From assembly GCA_025504975.1 (NCBI GenBank), contig JANUWI010000014.1:434001-498000 (forward strand): a stretch of DNA of 64,000 nucleotides. Direction: 5' to 3'. Of this stretch, positions 32,465 through 43,471 are shown piece by piece. The first letter of the stretch is position 1, and each line of letters starts with the position of its first letter. This stretch comes from Plenodomus lindquistii. Lineage: Eukaryota; Ascomycota; Dothideomycetes; Pleosporales; Leptosphaeriaceae. Under the pieces are notes generated by a model. That model did no database searches and was not told the origin of the DNA. It saw nothing but the letters and a program-made list of their open reading frames with translations. A program made the position numbers and the translations under genes.

Positions 32465-33862
32465 CTCTTTCTTCTTCTTCTTCTTCTTCTTCTTCTTCTT
32501 CTTCTTCTTCTTCTTCATTGCCGGGATTTCCAAAACTTGCAGTGTTCGGAGTAGGAGAAAAGTATAATTACGGAATGTTGCTGGCCTGCTGGGTTTTACA
32601 TCGCTTGCTCAATGTTGTGTGTAGTAAGTAGATGAGAAGCGAGACTTGTTAACTTGTTCTGGCACAGTCAGTGATGGAACAGGGGTCGGTTGGATAGTTT
32701 CCTGCGTTTTCAACCGTGATGGTGGTGGAAGTGAGGAGGGGGGTGAACAAGTAAATCAATGGACGGATGGACGGATCGCACGGCACGGTTAGAGTCAGAG
32801 ACTTGGAATCGATTTGAAATGAGAGGCTAGACAGTATTTCCATCACCCTCTGGCATTCATATAACTTGGATATGCGTGCGTGTGCATTTGTAAAATCAAA
32901 CTGACAAGACTATTTAAAGCGGAATGAATGCCTGATTCGGTTTTTTATTCTTGTTGTCTGCGTGATAGGTGCAAGTCCGTGGAACCAAGGTACATGAAGT
33001 TCGGACTGTCGTGATGTCGTTTCCCGTTCTGTTTTGTGTCTCCATGTATGCGTATGACTTGTGGCTTGTTTGGCGAATTCTTGGGTCGTCTTATCTCATC
33101 TCGTATAGTATGCACATATAAATGATTCGTGTTTCACGTTCGGGAGGTTGGTAGTTCGTTGCGTAGTATCGTGTTGCTTATCTATGCGAAGACCGCGTGC
33201 GTACGAAGTCGTCGATGCAGACTGGGTGACAAAAGTGAACGTGGTTCCTCATGGCTCACGTCCAGTCGTTGCGCCTTCTTCTTCGGGATTCTTCCGTTGT
33301 TGGTTCATCGCATGTCGTGCAGCATACTGTATGAATAGTTCTGACTCGGGTGTCTGCCCTTTCGGCGGCGGTCCCCACATCACCAGCTAGTGCAGTGACA
33401 GTCCAACCTCCCATCTAACCAATTTCACCGACCGAACTCAGCACTTCCGTAAGATCTTCGTTATCTTATTCAGCCTCCTCCTCGCAGAGCTTCGGATAAG
33501 CTGCTCCCCAATGTTCAACAATGGTGGATGGAGCCCGGGAAATCGGCTCGGTCCTTCTTGGCCTCAGACCCACGGCCAACTTCCCAGCCATTTTTGTTTT
33601 CTCAATGGAGAAAAAAAGGTGCATTTCTCCCATCTTTCGGGCCGAAGCAAATGTACATGCCATCGTCGATGCGAATGTGATCGACATTATGCGATCGAAC
33701 ATCTGGCAGGAGAGGAAACGTCGTCAAGACATATTGTGTCTTTCATCGTGATGTACTGGAAATTCGCGACTCAAAGCAGCAGCAGCGCTTGCTTTCGCTT
33801 TGTCCATCGTTTCAAGACTGTGTCTCGAGGGGACCAAGGCATCCTCAGCTCAGGCACTGCCA
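32159..33862. other. Intergenic, 1.7 kb, with a pyrimidine microsatellite
   Basis: Holds the 3' UTR of the peroxin-like gene and the TTTC/TTC tract listed separately. Small frames at 33129-33873 overlap on both strands without domain features. Confidence 0.45.
32429..32516 (+). repeat. (TTTC)n then (TTC)n microsatellite
   Basis: About ten TTTC units (32429-32470) pass into about fifteen TTC units (32469-32516), a nearly pure pyrimidine run of almost 90 nt. It lies about 270 bp past the peroxin-like stop codon. Mirror-symmetric polypyrimidine tracts of this length can form triplex DNA. Confidence 0.95.
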
Positions 33863-34078
33863 TCACCATTTAGCCATACTGAATAGCGCAACGGGTCTGA
33901 CAATCGCAGTTACCCTGTCTGGACGTTGTTGTTGGTAAATCCTCCTCTTTTGACGTTCCTGTGGGTCTGGGAACATGCGTTGCAGCAGGGCGATTACGGC
34001 AAGAATGGGCGAGATGAGCGTGTCGAGGAGGATAGTGATGAACTTGATGATGTAGTAGAGGAAGGGGTAGACTATCAT
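33863..34078 (-). CDS. Small membrane protein, unknown
   Basis: A frame of 71 residues, MIVYPFLYYIIKFITILLDT followed by LISPILAVIALL. It forms one or two hydrophobic segments over residues 1-33 followed by a basic, Gln-rich tail (QERQKRRIYQQQRPDR). The hydrophobic-then-basic pattern is that of a small integral membrane protein. A GTAACT near the end could be a splice donor, so the true C-terminus may differ. I do not recognise the family. Confidence 0.4.
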   Translation of the reverse strand: MIVYPFLYYIIKFITILLDTLISPILAVIALLQRMFPDPQERQKRRIYQQQRPDRVTAIVRPVALFSMAKW

Positions 34079-35291
34079 TTTGGCGATTGTGTGGTTGGAT
34101 TGTTGAAGTTCTGCTGTGAAATATGGGCGATATGTAGTGTGGCGCGAGGTTGTTGTGGTGTTGGTGGTGTTGAGCGTTGATATCAGGGTCCGATCCGACT
34201 ATCTTCGGAATGGACTTGACCCAAAGATATTCAAAAGAATTCCTTTAAAGGTGTAGAAACTTCGAGGCCCAGATGAAGCGGCCAGTCGAATAATATATCT
34301 CTTCTCATACCGTTCACGGAGTGTCGGAAATAACTCTAACCATGCAGCCCATCGCAGGGAACACATGGGATGAGTAAGAAACCGTAATGCACGGCCTAAT
34401 CCAGCCTCGCATTCGCGCCAGGTACGTCAGATTTATTACCCAATGACGACCCCGCAAAAATGCAACTTCACGCAGCCATCAGCCTTTTGGCGCGTGCATC
34501 AACGATGACGGCGCGCAAAGCTGCTAGGGCCAGGGCCATCCGGAAGCTGGCGGATGTCCAGTGCGGTTGTGCAAGTGCAGTCAGTGCAGGGGGCCGTGCG
34601 GCTATAATGAAGCGGAGTCGGATTCATGGGGGGTTCGCAGGAGGACCACTCTACGCTCTGCGGGCTGGAATCGACGATCTGTTGTGGCGGCGAGTATCGT
34701 GGCTTACAGGTGGCATCGCCGTTGGGTTACGATGGGGTGTGGGCGTTGGGCTGTTTTCGCGCAGGGCGTTGTGGATTTGTAGGATGCGCTGTACGAGGCT
34801 TGAAACATTGAGGTGGTCGCCAGATCGCAGGTCGCGCAGGGATGAACGTTGGTGTTATGAATGCTGTCCGATGTGAGTGTCGGCTTAGGGTTTGGCCAAT
34901 CATGGGGCTCACAGATGGCCATCTCTTGAACGGGCGCTGATTTGTTGTCTTGTGCAACTGATTATTCAGCAATGGCTTGAAGGAAGTCGTGACCATTCCT
35001 GCCTCACAGAACATTATAATCCACAATCACTAGCTTCCTTCGAGATCATTACTACCATGCCATATTTTCATGATTGTGGTCTTGATCCAGACGCATTTGC
35101 GCTCGACCAGGGTTGAGACAGCTTTGCCTACTTCTCACCTGCGCACGTCAAGACACCTACCATCTTCTGTTTATGAAGTAGTATATAGGCCAAGAACGTT
35201 CTTCACCAATCTTCGAATTAAGCAGTGATCGTTCACAGTCTGTACAGTGCTCGCTTGCAAACACACTACCAGTTGTATACCTGTCCTCATC
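34079..35291. other. Intergenic, no supported gene
   Basis: Several frames of 60-138 codons overlap at 34460-35026 on both strands; none shows conserved-looking motifs. Confidence 0.4.
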
Positions 35292-36675
35292 TTACTCTTC
35301 AACATCTTCACCAGAAGATTGCGCCAAGTTGACGCTGCCTCGTTTATGATCAGGGCCAGCTTCTACAAGGTCTGCCTCGTCAGCACTCCTCTTCCTCCCA
35401 GTCCTCGGCGACACAGCTGATTGGTCACCTCGACTTTTCACCAATGCCATCTCTACGAGTTCCCTGAACCTGGAGCTACTGACTTTCCTACAGCCCAGCC
35501 ACCTGATATCGACCAGTGGTATCTTGGCCTTCTGGAACAGTTTCGGCAGCTTTTTCGTCAGTCTCTCGATATGCGTCTCGTCGAAAGCGTCATTCTTGAG
35601 TGCGAAGCCGAGGTGCAGGAACTGTGAATACTGTAGTCGGTTGATTTCATCTTTGATGGGACGCTCATGCTCTGGTTTGAGTTTGCGGAAGCGAATGTGA
35701 CGATCGCTCCCCGACAGACGTCTCCAGAGGGCAGGTGGCTCATCTCGCTCTCTCTGCATCCTTTGATGTATATCAAGAGTGGTGAAATGGGACCGTTCCG
35801 ACTCATTGGCCAACTCTTTCAGATGCTTGATGAGGCATGTTGTAAATGAGTTAGGACCCGGCTGGCACGTAGTCTGGCCAATGTGTGAGGCGGTGAGCAT
35901 CTCAAACGTTCTCCCGACCTCGGCAACATTACGAAGCATATCGCTAGCATAGCAGCAGTCCATGATGAGAAAGACGTCAGACTCGACAGTCTCAATGAAC
36001 GGTTTCTCGGATCGTGTCCAGCTCACGCTTTGGTAGGTGCCAAGATTGTCACTAGAAGGGCCATGAGTAAGGAAGTCGTCAAACGCAAACTGGCTTCACT
36101 TACGGACAAATCTCGAGAGCCTTCGCCTTCTCATCGTACACGCCGTGGCCTGCGTAGTACACTATGAGCAAGCTGCCCACGCTATCGTTGGCATATATCC
36201 AGGACGTGATCTCCATATCAAGCTGATGCTGCGATTTTTTCGGGCCTAATTGTACCTCTTTGACATCGAAGAGGAAAATATCCCTAAAGACATTGGCGAG
36301 TGCATCAACCTACAGGACCATGATGAGCTCGGGTTCACGAAGCACGGTTTGTAAACTTACTTCAGGCCTTACATTCAGCTGGTCTATACTGTCCTCCCAT
36401 TTGACCATCAATACATGAACATCGCGGTATCCGTCAGGAAGGTCCATGTGCAGTGCGATGGACTGGTCCCACCGTTTTTGGAGTCTTGTCTCATGCTGAT
36501 CGTCCGTCGATGGACGGCAGCTAACGATATTAGAGCTGGGAGGTGTTAATGGAAGGCTTGTTTGGAGTCGCAGCCCCGCAGTTGCTGGCATCTGTTCAGG
36601 TTCGGTTGTTAGGACTGGAGCCATAATCGCTGCGAACGACTGTTCCGTGGTCGAATGAACAGCACGACCAACCAT
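35292..36675 (-). CDS. Caspase-fold (peptidase C14) protein
   Basis: Three exons, 36675-36361, 36309-36104 and 36051-35292, give 426 residues; both introns are GT-AG (51 and 52 nt). The p20-like core is spliced together correctly: SLLIVYYAGHGVYDEKAKAL carries the catalytic His (about 160), and VESDVFLIMDCCYASDM carries the catalytic Cys (206 or 207). The segment after it (FEMLTASHIGQTTCQPGPNS, then FTTCLIKHLKEL) fits the p10-like part. The C-terminal 60 residues are charged, with a likely nuclear signal (GRKRSADEAD). Fungal caspase-domain proteins cut after basic residues or act in cell-death pathways, but no substrate is predictable here. There is no prodomain with proline repeats as in classic metacaspases. 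Confidence 0.82.
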
Positions 36676-37132
36676 TTTACATTGCTCGCAGGCTGAGAGA
36701 CATGGGCCTCAGCCCATAAGGCTCCAAATTGTGGCTGTGTGCACTCTGCAGATGAAGGACTCACTCATCCAGCCACGAACCTGCATGTCAGCGGAGCTAT
36801 ACCCTTTTCAGGCGAAGGACGAGATACATGTGACAGCCTGTCGTCCGCGGAGGTCCTCTTGTGTGATGTATGCCTTGCGCAGCCCGGTCGAGGTCAGGAT
36901 GCCGTGATGTTTGTCCAATTAGACTGGCGCACTGTGCAGGCGAACTACTCCACAAACCAGGCAAACTGATGCCTCGTATGAGACGACCGGTCATTCGTTG
37001 CTGGTAAGGAGTCATCTTACGGTGCAATATGTGTAGAGCCGCAGAGGACATCAAAGCACAGCGATAAATAATGTCACTCAGCCTGGTTGATCAGGCTCCG
37101 CCTCAACCATCTAAACAACGCCCTTATCCGTT
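36676..37132. other. Spacer between divergent genes
   Basis: Spacer between the caspase-fold gene (minus) and the small three-exon gene (plus). No motif could be assigned. Confidence 0.4.
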
Positions 37133-37556
37133 ATGAACAAAACAGTGCAGCCAGAGGTGCAGTACAACACGTCGGATGACGAGTCACGCCTGGTAAGGCA
37201 TACTCCGTGACACTCAGTGTAATCTTGACTCACTTTCATTAGGCTGACTCGGTCCCTGAGGAACGAGCAGGTGTCGTGAAGGGTGCGGGGGCCGATGTAA
37301 GCCACCGCCCTAGGACACGGTATGCTCAACGCTGATTGGACGGTAGTTTCCCTACAAGCACGAACTCGAGAGAAAGATACAGATTACCGAGAGAATAGAC
37401 GACAAAAAACAAGCGAAACAATTAAAGGTTGCACACCGACGCACGAACCCTAAGACGAAGAAGGCAGAGTACCAGTTGAAGGAAACAAATGGGCCGACAG
37501 ACAAGTTATATTCCAATGGCAAGTGGTACCCAGAGAAGGATGTGCGGCGTCTCTAG
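37133..37556 (+). CDS. Small three-exon gene, unknown function
   Basis: Found by splice logic, not by a long frame. Exons 37133-37192, 37243-37296 and 37347-37556 are separated by two 50-nt GT-AG introns (CTG|GTAAGG..TTAG and GAT|GTAAGC..GTAG), all phase 0, giving 107 residues. The start reads MNKTVQPEVQYNTSDDESRL. The third exon gives FPYKHELERKIQITERIDDK followed by KQAKQLKVAH, then YSNGKWYPEKDVRRL. The product is small, hydrophilic and basic with a helical middle, and has no signal peptide. I know no family for it. The coherent splice pattern and protein-like third exon support a real gene. Confidence 0.55.
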
Positions 37557-37706
37557 GGCGTTGTGGTCCAATAGACACAGTAAGGCTTGACCGGTCGGAT
37601 GAGGAGAAGTATATAGAGTCTAGTTTGGGAGTGGAAACATGCAGGAAACAGTCCTGGCGTTCTGGCGTAAATTCCTTCTTCGTAATTCAGTACATTCGTA
37701 TACATC

Positions 37707-38978
37707 ATGAGTACTGCACCAAGCTCGCCGATCGAGAAAGATGCGCACATTTCTAATCAACCCACCTCTCATTCCCATGCATCTTCTTCGACATTTCATT
37801 CACGGATGACCGTGGACTTAATCAAGAGCGCAGCTTTGGGCATCCTACCCTTTCTATCGAGGCAGAAACTAGGAGATGAGGAGAAACAAGACGGTTCAAT
37901 GGCCGATGCGAACACAGAGCGACGGTCCATGGCCGAAACTGAAAGCAGCAATGACATGGAAGTCTTCAGGCCTTGTCCAAAGGACGGCACAAGGGTTCGT
38001 ACTCGTAAGCAACACTATACAATCGTATGACCTGATCCCCAAGTAACCTCGAAAACAGTTGAAGAATGTCCTAACGGCTATCCAAGACTAGCTGCCTTCA
38101 ACGGAAGCGAGCAGAACTTCATGATGTACCGCAGTTTCAGCTGCGTTCACGCCCGTCTCCTTTTGCGGCATCAAGCTTCCATTCAAGCTCTTGAAACTGA
38201 ACTTGACACTCTCGATAGGTCGCACGATGAGACCGCTGGGGGTCGAGCAAGACTTGTGTCCTGGGACAATGACGTTGGAGCATGTGAAGATGAGAAAGCC
38301 GAGGGTATTCGCACCCGCGACGACATACTTGAAGACCTCAGGATCCAAGTCAACCAGTACGACGAGCTGCTCATCAAGGCGAGGGAGCTGGTGGGCTTCC
38401 AACGTCCTTCTTCGAGAGATTATAGAAGCGTCCTTAATTGGTTCCATAATGTACGTCCGGTCGCTGAAGAAGATCAAGAATATCTTTCCTGGAAAGAGGA
38501 TATCGTGACACTACGCCACGGCCGGGAATGGGCAGGCTTCGATGGGCTGGTTGAGGAACTTCTTCACAAGCTTGACGGCCCTCTCATTCGCGTAAGTCCT
38601 CACATTGTTCTTTTACTTTCATGCGCCATTGATTGACAATCTTAGTACCTCTTCTGCACACCATCTCAACTCCGCAAATCCACTGATGAAAAGACCTACT
38701 ACTACTCGCCCACGCGCGTGTCTAAACTCGTGAATTTCATCATCACTTTGGTCATCTTCTGTCTACTTGCTGCGCCAGTCCTGAGCATGTACCACCTCTC
38801 CACGCTTAAGACTCATGAGGCGATCTTTGCAGCGATAGGCGTGTTGATGGTATTTACATTGCTGTTTGCAGCGGCGATGGCGGCGCTGACGAAGGCGAGG
38901 AGACATGAGTTGTTTGCGGCGAGCGCGGCGTATTGTGCGGTTCTGGTGGTTTTCATTGGGAGTACTGGCTTCAATTGA
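37707..38978 (+). CDS. DUF6594-type membrane protein
   Basis: Three exons, 37707-38004, 38059-38591 and 38646-38978, give 387 residues. After a disordered N-terminus comes the family pattern ECPNGYPRLAAFNGSEQNFM, then MYRSFSCVHARLLLRHQASI and a coiled coil (QALETELDTLDR) reaching RDDILEDLRIQVNQYDELLI. The last exon holds three membrane segments: VNFIITLVIFCLLAAPVLSM, AIFAAIGVLMVFTLLFAAAM and AAYCAVLVVFIGSTGF. Fungal proteins of this kind are abundant in accessory regions and of unknown function. The helical-bundle-plus-membrane layout recalls cell-death executor proteins, but that comparison is only structural inference. Introns are 54 nt each. Confidence 0.75.
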
Positions 38979-39945
38979 GTAAGTGCGCAGAGTGTAGTTA
39001 TAGGAATGTACGCATAATATGTAGGCGCAAATCTCGTATGCATTCTCTACCGAGAAGTCTGGTGGTTTCGATGAATGTTCTTGCTGTTAATACGTCCGAC
39101 GTGCGAATCGCTCCATTCATGTGGCCACAAACGCGCTTATCTTGCCGCTCTCGGGGTGACTCTCACATCTCTATCGCGGAGAATTAGTACAGCCTCTTGC
39201 GACCAGTCCCGCGGATGCGACAAATTATGTTGCTCAATCACGAACAGATGAAGCCGCGATCAATTTAAGTACTCTACGTCGAGGCAAGAATCTCTAACGA
39301 AGCCACCGCCCTCTGGATAATATCGCATACTTGGTGAAATCCAGACTCGTTCCTTGATTGATTCTTGGAGTAGGAGTAACGAATTAGCAAGGCTCAGAGA
39401 CATAAAGGTGTCAAAGCCAACTTTGGAAGCCACTTCACGAAACGCATTGGTTGCTGTTGATTGTATGCAGCAGAGACTATCGGAACTTCTGGTTTGATAT
39501 ATCTTTGCTGAGTCATAATAGCCAGTCTTCACAGACCGGGTACTATCCCTTGCTCGAATCTTGTCGTGCGCGTGTACCGTATCTCTCACTTCTACTCTTG
39601 CCCAATGTCCTCTTTACCTACCATCGATATGAGGGATTACCGAATCAGGATATCTGATTTCGCGGATGTCAGTACGAGCAACAATTCACCATACTTCGTG
39701 CATGTATATGCTCATTGGTCGACATGCGCGTCGCCTCGCTAAGTGATTGTGGCTGGCAGCCTGGCCGCCTGGTCGCCTGGCCGCATGACAGGCTTACTCA
39801 CGATATAAAGCTGAGCTCGACCACTCCATCGCTTATCAGCCTAATCATCTCTTCGAAGCTCAAAACTTGAGACGCCCCTGCAATCTGATGTCGCATTCGA
39901 AAGCCAGAGCCGACAACATCTCGATTCTGACGTCAGCGCTCCAGA
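38979..39945. promoter_or_regulatory. Upstream region of the HET gene
   Basis: About 970 bp. A TATAAAG box lies at 39804-39810, 142 bp before the HET ATG. Just upstream (39750-39786) is a short imperfect GCCTGG repeat. No other gene is supported. Confidence 0.45.
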
Positions 39946-41239
39946 ATGCGGCTGCTCAACACAACCACGTTACGCCTGAAAGAGTTCATAGTTGATATCC
40001 CACCATATGCAATCCTTTCCCATACATGGTGAGCTGAGCACATATTGTAACCACTCATGTACTCATTCCTTTTAGGGGTGATCCTGAGGAAGAGGTGCTC
40101 TTCAAGGACATCGAAAAGGGCAAGGCTCAGCGCAAAAAAGGCTTCAAGAAAGTGGCAGCATTCTGTAAGCTAGCATTGGCAGATGAATACAAGTACTGTT
40201 GGATTGATTCATGCTGCATCGGTAGGAGCATCCTTCTTCGTTCTAGATTGTAGTGCGCTGACTGCTGCCTTGAGACAAGTCCTCATCAGCAGAGCTCTCC
40301 GAGGCGATCAACTCAATGTATTCCTACTACCAGAAGTCGAGCAGATGTTATGTCTACCTCAACAAGAAGATGCAGGGCCGCCACCTCACTATAGAAGAGT
40401 TGCACAGTACTCGGTGGATAACGCGCGGATGGTGAGTCTTCGTCGCCTTATTCAGTCGTGGAATTGCACATACTGAAAGTTAACTGTTTTTCGACAGGAC
40501 ATTACAGGAAATGCTCGCCCCGAGCGTGGTCCACTTTTACGATGTTCGATGGATGTTTTGCGGAGATGCCCAGGACCTCAAGGAGCAGCTCGAAGCCGCG
40601 ACAGGCATTGAAACATCGCTGTATGATCCTCGCGAAAGCGTCCATTCGTGGAAGTATACCATTGCTACTAAAATGTCATGGGCATCGAAGAGAGTGACGA
40701 CACGACCAGAGGATATGGCTTATTGTCTTTTCGGCCTTTTCAATGTTCATCTTCCGCCGCTTTATGGTGAAGGCCAAGCCGCAGCATTCCGACGCATTCA
40801 AGAAGAAATCATCAAGAAATCTATGGATCTGTCGTTCCTAGTGTGGGAATTGGAAGAGCGTGACGCTCGATGGGCTGGCGCATTAGCCCTCTCGCCAAAG
40901 GCATTTCAAGGGTGCTTGGTGGATGCGGTCTATTCGTCTTTCAAGCTGGAACCTTTTCACATCACGAACAAGGGGCTCCGCGTAACTTTACCTTTGATCA
41001 AGATTAACAAAGAGTCGCTGGAAAGGAAATTTGAGGAGTACATCATGGTCCTGCCAAATTGCAGAAAACGGTCGCATCCAGAGGGTCTTTGTTCAGGGGT
41101 CCGTGTCGCAGTGAACTCCCGGCAAGATGTTTTTTATCGCTATCGAAGCAGTGGAATGGCACGAGCCCAGATAGTCTCTGTGTCGGTGCAGATGATGGCA
41201 GAGGCAGCAGTGCGAACCTTTTATCTTGCCACAAACTAA
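39946..41239 (+). CDS. HET-domain protein (heterokaryon-incompatibility type)
   Basis: Four exons, 39946-40028, 40076-40221, 40275-40431 and 40498-41239, give 375 residues. The start MRLLNTTTLRLKEF is the usual HET opening. All HET blocks are present once spliced: YAILSHTWGDPEEEV, YKYCWIDSCCIDKSSSAELS, STRWITRGWTLQEMLAPSVV and MAYCLFGLFNVHLPPLYGEG. HET domains trigger regulated cell death when activated by allorecognition partners. No sensor domain (NB-ARC, WD, ankyrin) follows; the C-terminal 150 residues are unassigned. Three introns fall inside the HET domain, each 47-66 nt. It looks intact. Confidence 0.9.
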
Positions 41240-41892
41240 GATCATGTTTAGTAACAGAATCTGTATATGCTCGTCGTCTAGACTCAGGTGGACATGAATT
41301 TGAACACATCAAAACCATATGCTATGCATAATATAAACTGTCCACTTAAGCAATCGCACTGTCAAGAATACAGCAAGTGAATGAGCTAGACACGAAGACA
41401 GAGAACACAAGCAAGAGTGTGACGAGCCTTAAGAAAGACAATGCATCCACCGAATGCAGTAGCGTAGATCCTTCTGGGGTGCATAGCGAGTGTTATTGCG
41501 AATACATGAGGTATCGGGGAGGCATACAGCAGGTCAAGGGCCGGTGTCAGCGTAGAAATCTGGGGCTAAGGTGGACAGATTCATGGATATTGAGATGAAC
41601 AGAATATGAGCCGTGAAGGTTGAGAGAAGTTCATAGCCGGAGCCCAAGAGGATCAAAATTGGAGACAGATGTCCAACTCACCTTCACCTCATCTTTCTTC
41701 AAATTTTCTCTCGGTGAAGATGAAATCCGCAGCCCCACACCCACGATACCAATATACTACTTGTTAAAATTCCACTCTTCTCTCCTTTCTTCCCTAGCAG
41801 CTGCAGCACGAACACACGTCTATTTGCACATACCATAACTAAAGACATCTTGCTAATCCATCTCTTCTCATCTCAGGTCACCCGAAGCCAAA
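41240..41892. other. Intergenic, 650 bp
   Basis: Between two plus-strand genes. A CT-rich stretch near 41780-41800 probably marks the start region of the next gene. No gene is supported. Confidence 0.45.
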
Positions 41893-42912
41893 ATGTCCTC
41901 CTCCTCCAACCCCCCTCACCGTTTCACCCCAGCCGCCTACGAGCATAACAGGCGCGTCCAGCGACTCGAGCAAGCATCGTCTGACCGCATCGACCGCATC
42001 ATCGAAGACACGATCGGCTGGAACCGCAGTTTTTCTGGCAAAATTGTAATTGGTAATGGAAGAGTAGTAAGGAATATGGACGACGATGCGCATCTCGATG
42101 ACATCAAAGACCTCATTGAGGCGGAAACTGCTGCGGTGTTCTGGAGTGACGGCTCCATGGGCATTAGAGATGAAAAGACAGGGTATGCATCGGTATTGGG
42201 TGCAGGTGTTGCGTGGAGAGAGAAGAGTGGGGAAGTTGAGGAAGATTTGGAAGAGGGGGGGATAGACAAGAGGGTGCTGGAGTGGAAAGAAGCTGTGTTC
42301 TCGCTTGGAATAAACACGGGCACTGCCTACGACACTGAAATCTTTGGTATTGCAGCGGCACTCCACCTGACAATGGAGAGGATGAGGGTCATGAGCAAGC
42401 CAATGCTGAAGCACGTTCGAATCCTCTCGGACAATAGTACCGTGTTGGACATGCTCGAGAGGGGAGATATCCGCATCCTTGGCCCAGCTGTCTCTTCACC
42501 CTGGGCACTCACGCAAGTCTACGACTTCACAGATGCGCTTGTATCCTGTGGAGTAACTGTGGAGTTTGTCTGGGTGAAGGGACATGCAAAGTCAGAGGGG
42601 AATCGGCGTGCTGATGCTGCGGCAGGAAAGGGCTATCGAAGGCAGATGGGGAATGTCGAGGGCAGGAAATGGGTGAAGAAAGACAAAGTCGCCCCGCAGA
42701 TAGCGAGTATGGGCACCGATGCCATTGAAGAGTGGTATTGGAGAGTGAACAAGGTGGGGCTGTGCAATGGAGGGGAAGAGGGAGATGTATTTCAGGTCCT
42801 TGAGAATGTCGCCGCCATGCCTCGTCTTCCTTCTCCAGAGCCAGCTCCCCTTGTGGACCACGATGATGACGACAGGTCCGTCGACATGGACATCTCTGAC
42901 GACGATGAGTAG
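41893..42912 (+). CDS. RNase H-like domain protein
   Basis: A single exon of 339 residues from the ATG at 41893. The RNase H type I core is complete, with the four acidic residues Asp86 (FWSDGSMG), Glu149 (YDTEIFGIAAAL), Asp180 (RILSDNSTVLDML) and Asp241 (NRRADAAAGKGY), plus His231 in WVKGHAKSEG. Such stand-alone domains in fungi resemble the RNase H of non-LTR retrotransposons, yet this frame has no stops or shifts and lacks any reverse transcriptase nearby. It may be a domesticated gene or a cellular RNase H that cuts RNA in RNA-DNA hybrids. The C-terminus is acidic (DHDDDDRSVDMDISDDDE). Confidence 0.8.
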   Translation: MSSSSNPPHRFTPAAYEHNRRVQRLEQASSDRIDRIIEDTIGWNRSFSGKIVIGNGRVVRNMDDDAHLDDIKDLIEAETAAVFWSDGSMGIRDEKTGYASVLGAGVAWREKSGEVEEDLEEGGIDKRVLEWKEAVFSLGINTGTAYDTEIFGIAAALHLTMERMRVMSKPMLKHVRILSDNSTVLDMLERGDIRILGPAVSSPWALTQVYDFTDALVSCGVTVEFVWVKGHAKSEGNRRADAAAGKGYRRQMGNVEGRKWVKKDKVAPQIASMGTDAIEEWYWRVNKVGLCNGGEEGDVFQVLENVAAMPRLPSPEPAPLVDHDDDDRSVDMDISDDDE

Positions 42913-43471
42913 TCGAGGAGCTTACAGTGGTGGTGGAGAAGCCCTCTCGACACAGTTCTGCGACAGAGAGGCTCCCAGGCTACGTTGTCAGACATGGGCT
43001 GTCACCACGTATGCATGTGAGGTGCTGGCAGGTAGGTATCGCGAGGACACGATGCAAAGCCACGTCTCTGCCTGCTCAGCCTGGGATGCGTCCAAGTTGT
43101 CACATGGTGGGGTTGAAGTTGGGCTGTGACGCTAACCCGTTCTGGCACAAGGCTGAGTGATGTCATTGGGCGGCCAGGGCCTGTCTTGACCGGAAACTGG
43201 AAGTGACTGGAGGCTTCCATGGCGCCCACCACGACCTTCGAGACTCGACGTGAAATCACACGATCGTCCTGGCCTGATCTAGGACTTTCACTACGCCATC
43301 GCCCGATCATATATTAATCCCTCGACGCCTTGTGCTCCAACACTCAAGTACAATTGAGATACCCATACACGCTACCACCAACACGCAACACTTACGCAAG
43401 TCGTAAGAACAACAAAGACAACCTTCAACCGGCTCGAAGCCACACACACAAGGCTGTAGTCATATCCCACT
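42913..43471. promoter_or_regulatory. HSP104 promoter region
   Basis: TATATTAA at 43310-43317 is a strong TATA-box candidate, 155 bp before the HSP104 ATG. Heat-inducible control is expected for this gene. I could not find a textbook triple-GAA heat-shock element; a partial TTCGAGA near 43237 is weak. Confidence 0.45.

Noticed and set aside
34460..34922. 138-codon Arg-rich plus-strand frame and overlapping minus frames
   Set aside because: Several frames are open at once, and the Arg/Ala/Cys-rich composition is typical of non-coding GC-rich sequence.
43190..43250. Heat-shock element upstream of HSP104
   Set aside because: GAA and TTC triplets are present but not at the 5-bp periodic spacing of a canonical element, so only the TATA box was reported.
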